Shown here piece by piece: positions 44,639-52,383 of a stretch of DNA of 64,000 nucleotides; position 1 is the first letter of the stretch, and every line of letters starts with the position of its first letter. The DNA comes from Bradyrhizobium sediminis (GTDB lineage Bacteria > Pseudomonadota > Alphaproteobacteria > Rhizobiales > Xanthobacteraceae). The DNA lies in NCBI RefSeq assembly GCF_018736085.1, contig NZ_CP076134.1, positions 3,296,501 to 3,360,500 of the forward strand, read 5' to 3'. The notes under the pieces are model-generated. The model was given only the letters and a program-made list of their open reading frames with translations, was not told the origin of the DNA and made no database searches. Position numbers and translations under genes: made by a program.

Positions 44639-44788
44639 TCAGTGCCGCTTGAAATACTGCACGGCGCGCTCGTGCTTTTCCGCCGCCGCGCGCGACTTGA
44701 AGGTGCCGAGATTGCGGCGCTTGCCGGTCTTCGGGTTCACTTTTCGCGAATAAAGCCGATATTCGCCCGACGGCAGTTTGCGGATCAT
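44639..44788 (-). CDS. 49-residue basic protein
   Basis: This short gene reads MIRKLPSGEYRLYSRKVNP, KTGKRRNLGTFKSRAAAEKH and ERAVQYFKRH. The pattern (short basic protein with RNLGTF...AAAEKHERAVQ) is a small conserved family I recall from many Rhizobiales. GGGAGG lies upstream of the ATG. The fold is probably a small AP2/integrase-like nucleic-acid-binding beta sheet, which is inference. It lies between the copy 1 GrlR pseudogene and a cytochrome gene. Confidence 0.75.
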   Translation of the reverse strand: MIRKLPSGEYRLYSRKVNPKTGKRRNLGTFKSRAAAEKHERAVQYFKRH

Positions 44789-44852
44789 GGCAGAGCCTCC
44801 CTCGGCAAAGCATTTCCTCCCTCAACCGCGGTTCCCCGCTGGCGTTCCACCC

Positions 44853-45326
44853 CTACTGCTTGCCCTGCGGCGGAAACACCTGGTTGCTGAAGGGTTGCTC
44901 CGTCGGCACCCGCATCACGATATAGCCGCGGTCCATCGACTGATGGCAGCCGTTGCATCCCGCCGTCAGTTCACCGAACAGCTTCGCAAACCGCTTGCCG
45001 TCCTTTGCGGCAATCGCCTCGTCGATCGACTGAATCGGCGCCGTCATCGTCGTGACGTTGCTCACGGGAATGCCCTCATACATCACGGCGGCTTCTACCA
45101 GGCCGGCCTTGAGCTGGCCAAGTTCATAGGCCGCCAGTCCCCAGTTCTGGGTCTTGCCGGCGAACAACAGCTTGATGTGCCGCGTCTGGATCGAGTTCAT
45201 GAGGTCGCCGAGCTGAGGAACATATTTTGCGCTGCCCGTCGCGCGCATGGTGCCGGACTGGGCAACGGCCAGCGACGTCAACGAGCAGGCCATCAGCAGT
45301 GCCACTATGTATCCGCGTAATTTCAT
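44853..45326 (-). CDS. Secreted cytochrome c-like protein with one CxxCH
   Basis: From the ATG at 45326 the protein has 157 residues, a signal peptide (about 1-22) and a helical body. A single haem-binding motif CNGCH lies at 124-128, close to the C-terminus, as in c'-type four-helix cytochromes. After that comes DRGYIVMRVPTEQPFSNQVF. It is likely a periplasmic electron-transfer or gas-binding protein. It has no partner oxidase nearby. The start four residues upstream (45338) is a possible alternative. Confidence 0.75.
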   Translation of the reverse strand: MKLRGYIVALLMACSLTSLAVAQSGTMRATGSAKYVPQLGDLMNSIQTRHIKLLFAGKTQNWGLAAYELGQLKAGLVEAAVMYEGIPVSNVTTMTAPIQSIDEAIAAKDGKRFAKLFGELTAGCNGCHQSMDRGYIVMRVPTEQPFSNQVFPPQGKQ

Positions 45327-45388
45327 TCGATGCTCCAACCGTCAGTCCTTATAGCGAAGTCATATAGCGTTTCGCGATTCCCGTCCTA

Positions 45389-45877
45389 TTGATATCCATC
45401 AAGGCGGTCATGCGGAACCGACTGGGGGATAATGTGCAAGCCTTTTTCCTGTATGTATTCGCGCTCGGCGCCGGCGTCAGCGTGGCCGTCCAACAGGTGC
45501 TGAACGGCGGCCTCCGGGCGGCGCTGGGGTCCCCCGCCTGGGCAGGCCTCGTCAGCTATATCGGCGGCCTCCTGACTATGATCGTCGTGCTGCTCGCGCT
45601 CGGCGAGAACCTGCCGTCATGGAAGGCTATCGCCAATACGCCGTGGTGGGCCTGGTCCGGCGGCGTGCTGGGCGGCGTGTTCATCCTGCTGATGATCCTG
45701 CTGCTGCCCTCGCTCGGCGCGGCCACCCTGATCGCGCTTGTCGTCGCGGGCCAGATGGCTGCCGCGATCGCGCTGGACCATTTCGGCGCGTTCGGATTGG
45801 CAGCGCATCCGGTCAGCATTTCACGCCTGGCCGGCGCGGCGCTCTTGCTCGCCGGCGTGGTCCTGATCAGGGACTGA
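45389..45877 (+). CDS. YdcZ/DUF606-type DMT transporter
   Basis: The 162-residue protein has five hydrophobic helices: YVFALGAGVSVAVQQVLNGG, GLVSYIGGLLTMIVVLLAL, GVLGGVFILLMILLLPSLG, LIALVVAGQMAAAIALDHFG and ISRLAGAALLLAGVVLI. This half-size form with VQQVLNG...R and AGQ..AA...DHFG matches the DUF606/YdcZ family, which acts as dimers in the drug/metabolite transporter superfamily. The ATG at 45410 could be the true start. The substrate is unknown. Confidence 0.82.
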   Translation: MISIKAVMRNRLGDNVQAFFLYVFALGAGVSVAVQQVLNGGLRAALGSPAWAGLVSYIGGLLTMIVVLLALGENLPSWKAIANTPWWAWSGGVLGGVFILLMILLLPSLGAATLIALVVAGQMAAAIALDHFGAFGLAAHPVSISRLAGAALLLAGVVLIRD

Positions 45878-45879
45878 GG

Positions 45880-46596
45880 CTAGAAACAGAGGTTGGTGAC
45901 GACGTTGCCGCGCTTGTCCTTGATCACGTAGGGGCAACGCAGGCGCTCCAGCGCGGCTGGATGATTTTGCGCGGCAGCCTTTTCAAACAGCGCGCGCGCA
46001 GCAGCGTCGTCCCTGGCGCCGCCGGTCCCCTCTGCCATCATCATCCCGAGCTGGTATTGCGCCTCGGCGTTGGTCTCGGCGGCCTTCGCCAGCAAATCCC
46101 TTGCCCTCGCGGGATCGGACGAGGTGGCACCACCGCCGCCGAGCGCTGCGAGATTAGTGACGCCACGCGGATTGCCGGCTTCGGCCGCACGCTCGAACAG
46201 CTTGCGCGCCTTGGCATCGTCTCTCGCGACGCCCGCGCCGGTCCCGTAGAGCACGCCGAGTTCGACCATCGCCGAACTCGAGCCCCTGTCGGCCGCCTTG
46301 CGCCAGGCGGCGACGGCCTCTGGCATTTGTCGGTTGGCGGCATAGGCTTGGCCGAGCTGGTACAGCGCGCGACGCGGCGCGCCGGTTGCAGTTTTACAGA
46401 ATTTGATCGCGGTGGCGATATCGGACGAGGCGACGTCGGGCACACCCTTGACGTCGGCGGGCCTGTCCGGGTCGGAAGCAAGCCGGTCGCACAGAACGAG
46501 ATCGGCGGATTGCGCCTGCGCCGAGGTCGGAACCGCCGCGATCGAGACCGCGACGGAGAACGAAAGCGCGTGAAGCGATCTGGTCAGAGCGCACAT
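45880..46596 (-). CDS. Secreted Sel1-repeat protein
   Basis: From the ATG at 46596 the protein has 238 residues, a signal peptide (about 1-29, ending SAQAQ) and four to five Sel1-type repeats (AMVELGVLYGTGAGVARDDAKARKLFERAAEAG and similar, in sequence), ending with a cysteine pair (RCPYVIKDKRGNVVTNLCF). Sel1 repeats are protein-interaction solenoids, so this may be a periplasmic scaffold. A TTG at 46629 would extend it into the preceding gene's end. It follows the binding-protein gene directly and may be co-transcribed. Confidence 0.8.
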   Translation of the reverse strand: MCALTRSLHALSFSVAVSIAAVPTSAQAQSADLVLCDRLASDPDRPADVKGVPDVASSDIATAIKFCKTATGAPRRALYQLGQAYAANRQMPEAVAAWRKAADRGSSSAMVELGVLYGTGAGVARDDAKARKLFERAAEAGNPRGVTNLAALGGGGATSSDPARARDLLAKAAETNAEAQYQLGMMMAEGTGGARDDAAARALFEKAAAQNHPAALERLRCPYVIKDKRGNVVTNLCF

Positions 46597-46630
46597 CTTG
46601 CCGGAAGTTTGCTTCGAAGGGCCGGCCAAT

Positions 46631-47314
46631 TCAAGGCTCCAGCCCGGACTCCCGCAGCACCGGCGCCGCCTCCGGCGAGGCCAGATATTTCAACAACCGG
46701 TCGGATTGAACCACGTTGTTCGATGCCGCCAGGCGGCCGGCGGAGAATACGGCCGGGACTTGCAGGTCACGCGGAATCGGTCCGACGATCTCGACGCCCG
46801 GAACCAGCTTCAATTCGCTGATCTGCTGCACCGCGAGATCGGCCTCGCCGGTAATGAGCCGTTCAGCGGTGAAGCCCGACGGAATGATCGTTGCGCGGGC
46901 ATTGATCTCATTCGCGATCCCCAGCCGCTCGATCAGTTGCACGAAAAAGATGCCGCTGGCGCCGATCCGCGAATAGGCCACGCGACCGCCCAGCAACGTT
47001 GTGCGCAACGCTTCCGGTGTAGCTATATCAGGAAGCGCGGCGCCGGCCTTCACGGCGATGCCGACAAAGGAGCGCGCCAGATCGGCGCTGCTGTCCGCCG
47101 CCACAATCCCCTTCGCAGCGAGATCGTCGAGCGCCTCCTTGGTCAGGATGACGACATCGGCGCCCTCGCCGCCGCGCATGCGTTCGAGCAGCGCCAGCGT
47201 CGGCGCGAAATCGGCGTCGATGCGTGCGCCACCTCCCGCTTCAAGTCGCGCCGTAAGATTGCCGATCGCGCCTTTCAAGGCGAGCGTCGACAGGACCCGA
47301 ACCATGTTTGCCAT
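46631..47314 (-). CDS. ModA-like substrate-binding protein without signal peptide
   Basis: The 227-residue protein resembles periplasmic molybdate-type binding proteins. It reads VRVLSTLALKGAIGNLTARLE, ADVVILTKEALDDLAAKG, GIAVKAGAALPDIATPEALR, RVAYSRIGASGIFFVQLIERLG and FTAERLITGEADLAVQQISEL. No signal peptide is present and no permease or ATPase lies nearby. Orphan proteins of this type are common in Bradyrhizobium and are of unknown role. Its start is only 5 bases from the stop of GrlR-like copy 2. Confidence 0.75.
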   Translation of the reverse strand: MANMVRVLSTLALKGAIGNLTARLEAGGGARIDADFAPTLALLERMRGGEGADVVILTKEALDDLAAKGIVAADSSADLARSFVGIAVKAGAALPDIATPEALRTTLLGGRVAYSRIGASGIFFVQLIERLGIANEINARATIIPSGFTAERLITGEADLAVQQISELKLVPGVEIVGPIPRDLQVPAVFSAGRLAASNNVVQSDRLLKYLASPEAAPVLRESGLEP

Positions 47315-47318
47315 CGAT

Positions 47319-48022
47319 CTACGCCGGCCGCATCAGCTTAAGCACCGCGGTGAACCGGAGACTGCGCTTGCCCGCCAGCGCAGTCGCTTCCAGGAGCGCG
47401 CCGCGGCCGTCGCACGTGCCGGCAAAGCCGATGCCGACCTCATGCCGCCGAAGATCGGGTGCTCGCTCTTGGCTGGAGTGTGCTCCTGGTTGAGGATTTC
47501 GCCTTTCCAGCGGCCGTTCGCCGAGGTGTAGGCGCCGAGATAGTAGAAGAAGGCGTCGCCGCCGAGAATGCGGCCGTTGTTGAGCAGCATCACGCCGGTC
47601 AGGCCGCCATCGACCCCGTCGAGCATCCTGATGTGAACGGAATAGAGACCATTGACGATGCCGCCCTCGCCGACCGCATCCATGGGAGCCACGATCCGAT
47701 CGGAGATCGGCGTCATTACCGAGCGAAACACCGCGCCCGGCATCTGCGGCGAGCCGCCTTCGAAGTGATAGACGTCGCCCTCCGCGCGGCCGCGAACATC
47801 GATGGTGGCAATGTCGGAGCCCAGCAGCGACCGGTAGTTGGGGTCGTCGTTATGGCGGTGGCTGGTGATCTCGGAGGTGACGACGCCGTCGACCTCGCTA
47901 TAAGTGCCGTAATGCGCCAACGCCGAATTGCCGCCGAGCATGCTGCCGCCATCGGCGTACATCACGCTCCGGCCGACAGCGTCATCGACCTGGAACCTGA
48001 CCTTGTAAAAGCCTTCTAGCAA
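47319..48022 (-). pseudogene. Tandem GrlR-like protein, copy 2, frameshifted
   Basis: Two GrlR-like domains are readable: GFYKVRFQVDDAVGRSVM with MLGGNSALAHYGTY, then GLYSVHIRMLDGVDGG with ILGGDAFFYYLGAYTSANGR. Against the intact copy at 52384, one base (T) is missing at about 47443, just before the final VGIGFAGT block. Restoring it gives a normal ending KLMRPA and TAG at 47319-47321. A TTG at 48022 aligns with the start of copy 3 (M-L-x-G-[LF]-Y-K); a TTG at 48040 is an alternative. Confidence 0.7.
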
Positions 48023-48116
48023 GAAAGCACTTCCCGGCAACCACGATACAATCCAGCTATCTAGCCTGCTTCGCGAGCCCGGGAAACGGATTTAAACCGG
48101 GACCATAAAACGCCAT

Positions 48117-48149
48117 GATCCGCCAAAGCGTTTGGCGCTTTGGCGGATC
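48117..48149. terminator. Long perfect hairpin downstream of glnII
   Basis: GATCCGCCAAAGCG / CGCTTTGGCGGATC form a 14-base perfect stem with a 5-base loop. It lies 45 bases after the glnII stop. There is no T-tract, so it may act as an mRNA 3' stabiliser or a Rho-linked end instead of a classic terminator. Confidence 0.55.
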
Positions 48150-48193
48150 AGATTGCGGCCCGGACGCCCCCGCTCCGGGCCGTGCGTGAGCGC

Positions 48194-49231
48194 TTAGGCG
48201 GCAGCCGACTTGGAGGCGGTCGGGACCGAGGCGATCGTCTTCAGGATCTGCGAAGCGATCTGGTAGGGGTCGCCTTGGGAGTTCGGACGGCGGTCTTCCA
48301 GATAGCCCTTGTATCCGTTGTTGACGAAACTGTGCGGGACGCGGATCGAAGCGCCGCGGTCCGCAATGCCGTAGCTGAACTGATGGATCGATGCGGTCTC
48401 GTGCTTGCCGGTCAACCGTAGATGGTTGTCCGGGCCATAGACCGCGATGTGATCTTCGCGGGCCAGTTCGAACGCCTTCATCAGCTTCTCGAAATAGTCC
48501 TTGCCGCCGACTTCGCGCATGTAGGTGGTGGAGAAGTTGGCGTGCATGCCGGAGCCGTTCCAGTCGGTGTCGCCGAGCGGCTTGCAGTGATATTCGATGT
48601 CGATGCAGTACTTCTCGGTCAACCGCTGCATCAGGTAGCGGGCCATCCACATTTCGTCGGCGGCCTTGCGGGAGCCCTTGCCGAAGATCTGGAATTCCCA
48701 CTGGCCCTTAGCGACTTCGGCGTTGATGCCTTCGTGGTTGATGCCGGCGGCGAGGCAGAGATCGAGATGCTTCTCGACGATCTCGCGGGCGACGTCGCCG
48801 ACGTTCGAGTAGCCGACGCCGGTGTAATACGGGCCCTGCGGCGCGGGGTAACCGTCATTGGGAAAGCCGAGCGGACGGCCGCTCTTGTAGAAGAAATACT
48901 CCTGCTCGAAGCCGAACCAGGCGCCCTCGTCGTCGAGAATGGTGGCGCGCTTGTTGGTGACATGCGGGGTCTTGCCGTCGGGCATCATGACTTCGCACAT
49001 CACCAGCGCACCGTTGGTACGCGCGGCGTCGGGATAGATGGCGACCGGCTTGAGCACGCAATCCGAACTATGGCCTTCGGCCTGCAAGGTAGAGCTTCCG
49101 TCGAAGCCCCACAGCGGAAGCTGTTCCAGCGTCGGGAACGAATCGAATTCCTTGATCTGCGTTTTGCCGCGCAGATTCGGCGTCGGCGAGTATCCGTCGA
49201 GCCAGATATACTCGAGCTTATACTTTGTCAT
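48194..49231 (-). CDS. glnII: Glutamine synthetase type II (GSII)
   Basis: The 345-residue enzyme joins ammonia to glutamate using ATP. It is the short eukaryote-like type II form found in rhizobia, not the about 470-residue GSI. Motifs are EYIWLDGYSPTPNLRGKT, WGFDGSSTLQAEGHSSD, FGFEQEYFFYK, GINAEVAKGQWEFQIFG, NGSGMHANFSTTYMREV and ASIRVPHSFVNNGYKGYLEDRRPNS. An upstream sigma-54 promoter (49327-49342) fits the nitrogen control known for glnII. It is divergent from the DUF2735 gene. Confidence 0.97.
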   Translation of the reverse strand: MTKYKLEYIWLDGYSPTPNLRGKTQIKEFDSFPTLEQLPLWGFDGSSTLQAEGHSSDCVLKPVAIYPDAARTNGALVMCEVMMPDGKTPHVTNKRATILDDEGAWFGFEQEYFFYKSGRPLGFPNDGYPAPQGPYYTGVGYSNVGDVAREIVEKHLDLCLAAGINHEGINAEVAKGQWEFQIFGKGSRKAADEMWMARYLMQRLTEKYCIDIEYHCKPLGDTDWNGSGMHANFSTTYMREVGGKDYFEKLMKAFELAREDHIAVYGPDNHLRLTGKHETASIHQFSYGIADRGASIRVPHSFVNNGYKGYLEDRRPNSQGDPYQIASQILKTIASVPTASKSAAA

Positions 49232-49326
49232 TGAGCTCTCTCATGTTGGTGATGCGAAAGGTGGGGCAACCGAGACCCTATTGGTCGCCACACGCGTACC
49301 CGGCCGCCATCGGCCGCTTCTTACCA

Positions 49327-49342
49327 AGCAAATAAAATGCCA
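49327..49342 (-). promoter_or_regulatory. Sigma-54 promoter of glnII
   Basis: On the minus strand TGGCAT-TTTAT-TTGCT fits the -24/-12 consensus TGGCAC-N5-TTGCW, with GG and GC at the required spacing. It is about 96 bases before the glnII start. An upstream dyad CCATG-N6-CATGG (49399-49414) could be an activator site, but its match to the NtrC consensus is weak. Confidence 0.75.
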
Positions 49343-49783
49343 ATAAGTGCGGTGCGGCATGCCTCCCCCGGGAGGCGGTCACGCCGGCGGCCCGACTGCC
49401 ATGCAAATTCATGGTGCGGCAAAGCCGCGCGGGTCGCAGGGCCGGTTAGGCCCCGGAGAGCCCCGACTTGGGCCAGAATTGCGCCCGATAACGCGGCAGT
49501 CGGCAGGCCGCCCTTCGGCCCGATTAAATCCGCGCCATTCGAAGCCGGCCTTGACCGCGCCCTCCGGGCCACCTTCGCAATCATGGCCACGGCTTAAGCA
49601 TTAGCCAGCCACCGGTTGCTTCCTCGGAGGCCATGGGCGGAAATGCTCAAAATATATACAGTGAGTGGCCTTGTTTTCATCAGGTTGCACTAACCGGGGG
49701 CACCAACGATATCGGGATCAGTAACGACTCGCGAACGAGTCGGGCGCACCATCAATTAACTGCGCGCCGCGCACCAGGAGATT
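49343..49783. other. Gene-free region between glnII and DUF2735
   Basis: No gene is recognised in these 441 bases. They hold the GCCTCCC/GGGAGGC dyad at 49360-49375, the CCATG dyad at 49399-49414, and a 7-base hairpin with a CGAA loop at 49725-49742 in the leader of the DUF2735 gene. Confidence 0.5.
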
Positions 49784-49990
49784 ATGGAGATGAATACAAG
49801 TTTGAATCATGGGTCCGCCAAGATCTACCAATTCCCTGCCGGGGGCCGCTCGGCTCTCGGGGGACGCCGCTACCAGGAGACCAAGACCGCCACCGACCTG
49901 GCCTCATCGCGCGTCAGCGAGATTGCCGTTGGCGGCGCTTGGTACCACGACGCTGCCATCCAGGAGTCCGAGCCGGGGCATGAAAGCTGA
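49784..49990 (+). CDS. DUF2735 small protein linked to glnII
   Basis: The 68-residue protein (SAKIYQFPAGGRSALGGRRY, then SRVSEIAVGGAWYHDAAIQE) matches DUF2735. In many Rhizobiales this family is encoded next to glnII, as here (divergent). The conserved IYQFP..GR and WYHdAAIQ segments are intact. GGAGATT precedes the ATG at 49784; the ATG at 49790 is an alternative. A role in nitrogen status is suggested by position only. Confidence 0.82.
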   Translation: MEMNTSLNHGSAKIYQFPAGGRSALGGRRYQETKTATDLASSRVSEIAVGGAWYHDAAIQESEPGHES

Positions 49991-50049
49991 TGCGGACGGC
50001 GCCCAAGATGCCAACGCACCGACGGCGGTTGGTGCGATCCCAGGAACGG

Positions 50050-50086
50050 AAAAAGGGTCGAAACGAAAGCGTTTCGGCCCTTTTTA
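50050..50086. terminator. Bidirectional intrinsic terminator
   Basis: AAAAAGGGTCGAAACG / CGTTTCGGCCCTTTTT with a four-base loop is flanked by A and T runs. It can end both the DUF2735 transcript and the convergent MliC-like gene, whose stop overlaps its right edge. Confidence 0.85.
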
Positions 50087-50398
50087 TATCATCTCGCACG
50101 CCGTCGCCCGCCGCTTGGCGCGCTTGAGGGTGGTGCCGGCCTTGGTGATCGTCAGCGTGACGCCACTGCCGGAATAACGCGAGCCAGACAGCGCCAGGCG
50201 CTTGCCAAGCGTCACCGATTTTCCATCGATCTGCAGATGGGCGCGCTTGTCGTATTCGAAAAACCCGACAATGAACTGGGAACCGTCGGCGCAAGCGTAG
50301 TTCTGGAACGTCGTCTGCGCGAATCCGCGCGTTGGACCGGCTGCGGCCCCCGCAACACACAGCGCCGCACCGAAAATGACGGTCTTTTGCCGATTCAT
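50084..50398 (-). CDS. MliC-like secreted lysozyme-inhibitor-type protein
   Basis: The 104-residue protein has a signal peptide (about 1-27, ending GFAQ) and a single beta-barrel domain. It reads FQNYACADGSQFIVGFFEYD, AHLQIDGKSVTLGKRLALSG, SRYSGSGVTLTITKAGTTLK and ends ACEM. A cysteine early and one late fit the MliC disulfide, and SGSRYSGSGV resembles the family's inhibitory loop. The usual W of FWTKG is changed to TITKA, so the call is moderate. Confidence 0.65.
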   Translation of the reverse strand: MNRQKTVIFGAALCVAGAAAGPTRGFAQTTFQNYACADGSQFIVGFFEYDKRAHLQIDGKSVTLGKRLALSGSRYSGSGVTLTITKAGTTLKRAKRRATACEMI

Positions 50399-50497
50399 GG
50401 TTCCCCCTCAAAGGGGAGTATAGACCAGAGCCATCCGATCAAGCGATATGCCTCTCCGCGATTTCGTCGCCCCCGCAGGGTGGCTTAAGGTAGTCCG

Positions 50498-51244
50498 ATG
50501 TCAGAATCCCCTGCCCGTCATCTCGATCTGGAAGGCGCCAGCAATTTCCGCGATCTCGGCGGCTACCCCGGCAGAGGCGGCCGCGCCGTCCGCTGGCGGC
50601 AGATCTTCCGCTCCAACCATCTCGGCCATCTCACGGAGGCCGATATCGAGGTGCTGCGCGGCCTCGGCGTCAGGAGCGCATTCGATTTTCGCGGCACCGA
50701 GGAACGGGTTGCCGCCCTGTGCGGCGTCGCCGGGATCGCGGTGCATTCGCTGCCGGTCGAGCCGACCGTGGTTGCAGCACTGCGAGCAAAGCGTGACAGC
50801 GGCACGACCCTTTCATCCGCCGATGCGCTGGAGGTGATGCGCGATTCCTACCGCAATTATGTCCGTCAGAGCACGCCGAGCTTTCGCGCGCTATTTGGCC
50901 ATTTGCTTGAGGACCGCGCCCCGCTGGTGATTCACTGTACCGCAGGCAAGGATCGCACCGGTTTCGCCTGCGCGCTGATCCTGCATGCACTGGGCGTGCC
51001 GGACGATCTGATATCAGAGGATTATCTGCTGACCAACCGGTTCTACCGGCGCGACCCCACCGCCAGCAACGACCTGCCCGAGGAAGTGAAGCAGGTGCTG
51101 GCGTCGGTGCAGGCCTCCTTCCTCGCCGCCGCCTTCGAGACCATCAACGCCGACTACGGCAATCTCGAAAACTATTTCAGCGAAGGCTTGCGCATCGGCG
51201 CCAGTCAACGCGCCGAACTGCAGTCGCGTTACCTGGAATCCTGA
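50498..51244 (+). CDS. Tyrosine/serine protein phosphatase
   Basis: The 248-residue enzyme has the P-loop signature HCTAGKDRTG (146-155), with nucleophile Cys147 and Arg153. The N-terminal block NFRDLGGYPGRGGRAVRW and VRSAFDFRGTEER are typical of the Y_phosphatase3 (MptpB-like) family. Such enzymes remove phosphate from phosphotyrosine, phosphoserine or phosphoinositides. No kinase gene is close. The gene stands alone on the plus strand. Confidence 0.88.
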   Translation: MSESPARHLDLEGASNFRDLGGYPGRGGRAVRWRQIFRSNHLGHLTEADIEVLRGLGVRSAFDFRGTEERVAALCGVAGIAVHSLPVEPTVVAALRAKRDSGTTLSSADALEVMRDSYRNYVRQSTPSFRALFGHLLEDRAPLVIHCTAGKDRTGFACALILHALGVPDDLISEDYLLTNRFYRRDPTASNDLPEEVKQVLASVQASFLAAAFETINADYGNLENYFSEGLRIGASQRAELQSRYLES

Positions 51245-51277
51245 TTGCTGACCCTCGAGAGGAACGGGAAAACCGCG

Positions 51278-51475
51278 TTACGCAGCCGCTTCCAATTCGG
51301 CGTCGAGATCGGCGATGACGTCCTCGAATGCCGAGATGGCCTGCTGAACCGCGGCGATCTGCATCAACTCCCAGCCGCTGACCGGGCCATTGCGGTTTTG
51401 CAGCGCGACAATCAGATCCCGCCGCTGCTCCTTGAGCTGAACAAGCGGTAAACCGTGATCGGGTAGATTTCTCAT
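51278..51475 (-). CDS. Small helical protein of unknown function
   Basis: The 65-residue protein reads RNLPDHGLPLVQLKEQRRDL, NRNGPVSGWELMQIAAVQQA and AFEDVIADLDAELEAAA. It appears helical and acidic at the C-terminus. I do not recognise it. Codon usage is consistent with coding, and GGGGCGC precedes the start weakly. It converges with the phosphatase gene. Confidence 0.5.
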   Translation of the reverse strand: MRNLPDHGLPLVQLKEQRRDLIVALQNRNGPVSGWELMQIAAVQQAISAFEDVIADLDAELEAAA

Positions 51476-51699
51476 CGTGATGCGCCCCTGTCCAGTGATT
51501 GGACGATCCCAAGCCTAGCCCGATATTTCTGCAGTCCGCTTACGGAACTCCGGCAAATTTTATCGATCGGCCACCGTAGCAATACGGGGTGTTACGCCGT
51601 CGCAACCGGGTGCGCCCGCAGATGTCGGGGCAAGTGTTGCAAGGCCGTGGCGCATCAGGCATGTGAATTGTCCGTTGCGGCCTTCACCGGAGACCAATC

Positions 51700-52380
51700 A
51701 TGGACGGAAAAGTCATTGTCGTCACCGGCGCTTCGGGCGCACTCGGCAAGGTGGTCGCGGAAGCAGCCCTTAAGCGCGGCGCGAAGGTGGCGGGCCTCGA
51801 TCATGCGGCAACGCAGCTGTCGCCAACGGCGAGCCGGATCGAACTCGGCGGCGTCGATCTCTCCGATGCGGCCGCAGCCAAACAAGCCATCGACGCCGCT
51901 GCGTCGCATTTCGGCAAGCTCGATGCGCTGATCAATATCGCCGGCGGCTTTGCGTTCGAGGCGGTCGCCGAGGGCGATCCGAAAACCTGGCAGCGCATGT
52001 ACGCGCTCAATGTGCTGACCGCGCTGAACGCATCGCGGTCGGCGATCCCATATCTCGCCGCTTCAGGCTCGGCGCGGATCGTCAATGTCGGCGCGATGGG
52101 CGCGCTGCAGGCGGGCGCCGGCATGGGCGCCTACGCCGCCTCCAAGGCGGGCGTGCATCGCCTCACCGAGGCGCTCGCTGCCGAGTGGAAAGGCAAGATC
52201 ACCGTCAACGCCGTACTGCCGTCGATCATCAACACAGCAGCCAATCGCGCCAGCATGCCGAAAGCGGATTTCGCAAAATGGGTGACGCCGCAGGAGCTGG
52301 CCGACGTGATCCTGTTTCTCATAAGCGACGCCGCCAGCGCCGTCACCGGCGCTTTGCTCCCGGTGAGCGGGCGGGTCTGA
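51700..52380 (+). CDS. SDR-family oxidoreductase
   Basis: The 226-residue SDR has the nucleotide motif VTGASGALGKVV (about 8-19), INIAGGF in place of NNAG, the Ser region VNVGAMGAL in which the catalytic Ser is replaced (Met-Gly), and YAASKAGVHRLTEAL with the catalytic Tyr-Lys pair. The altered Ser suggests changed chemistry or a reductase of the Fabl-like divergent group; this is inference. It converges with GrlR-like copy 3, with 3 bases between stops. Confidence 0.84.
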   Translation: MDGKVIVVTGASGALGKVVAEAALKRGAKVAGLDHAATQLSPTASRIELGGVDLSDAAAAKQAIDAAASHFGKLDALINIAGGFAFEAVAEGDPKTWQRMYALNVLTALNASRSAIPYLAASGSARIVNVGAMGALQAGAGMGAYAASKAGVHRLTEALAAEWKGKITVNAVLPSIINTAANRASMPKADFAKWVTPQELADVILFLISDAASAVTGALLPVSGRV

Positions 52381-52383
52381 TCC

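Noticed and set aside
49399..49414. CCATG-N6-CATGG dyad as an NtrC site for glnII
   Set aside because: Arms and spacing differ from the NtrC consensus; mentioned only as a possible activator site.
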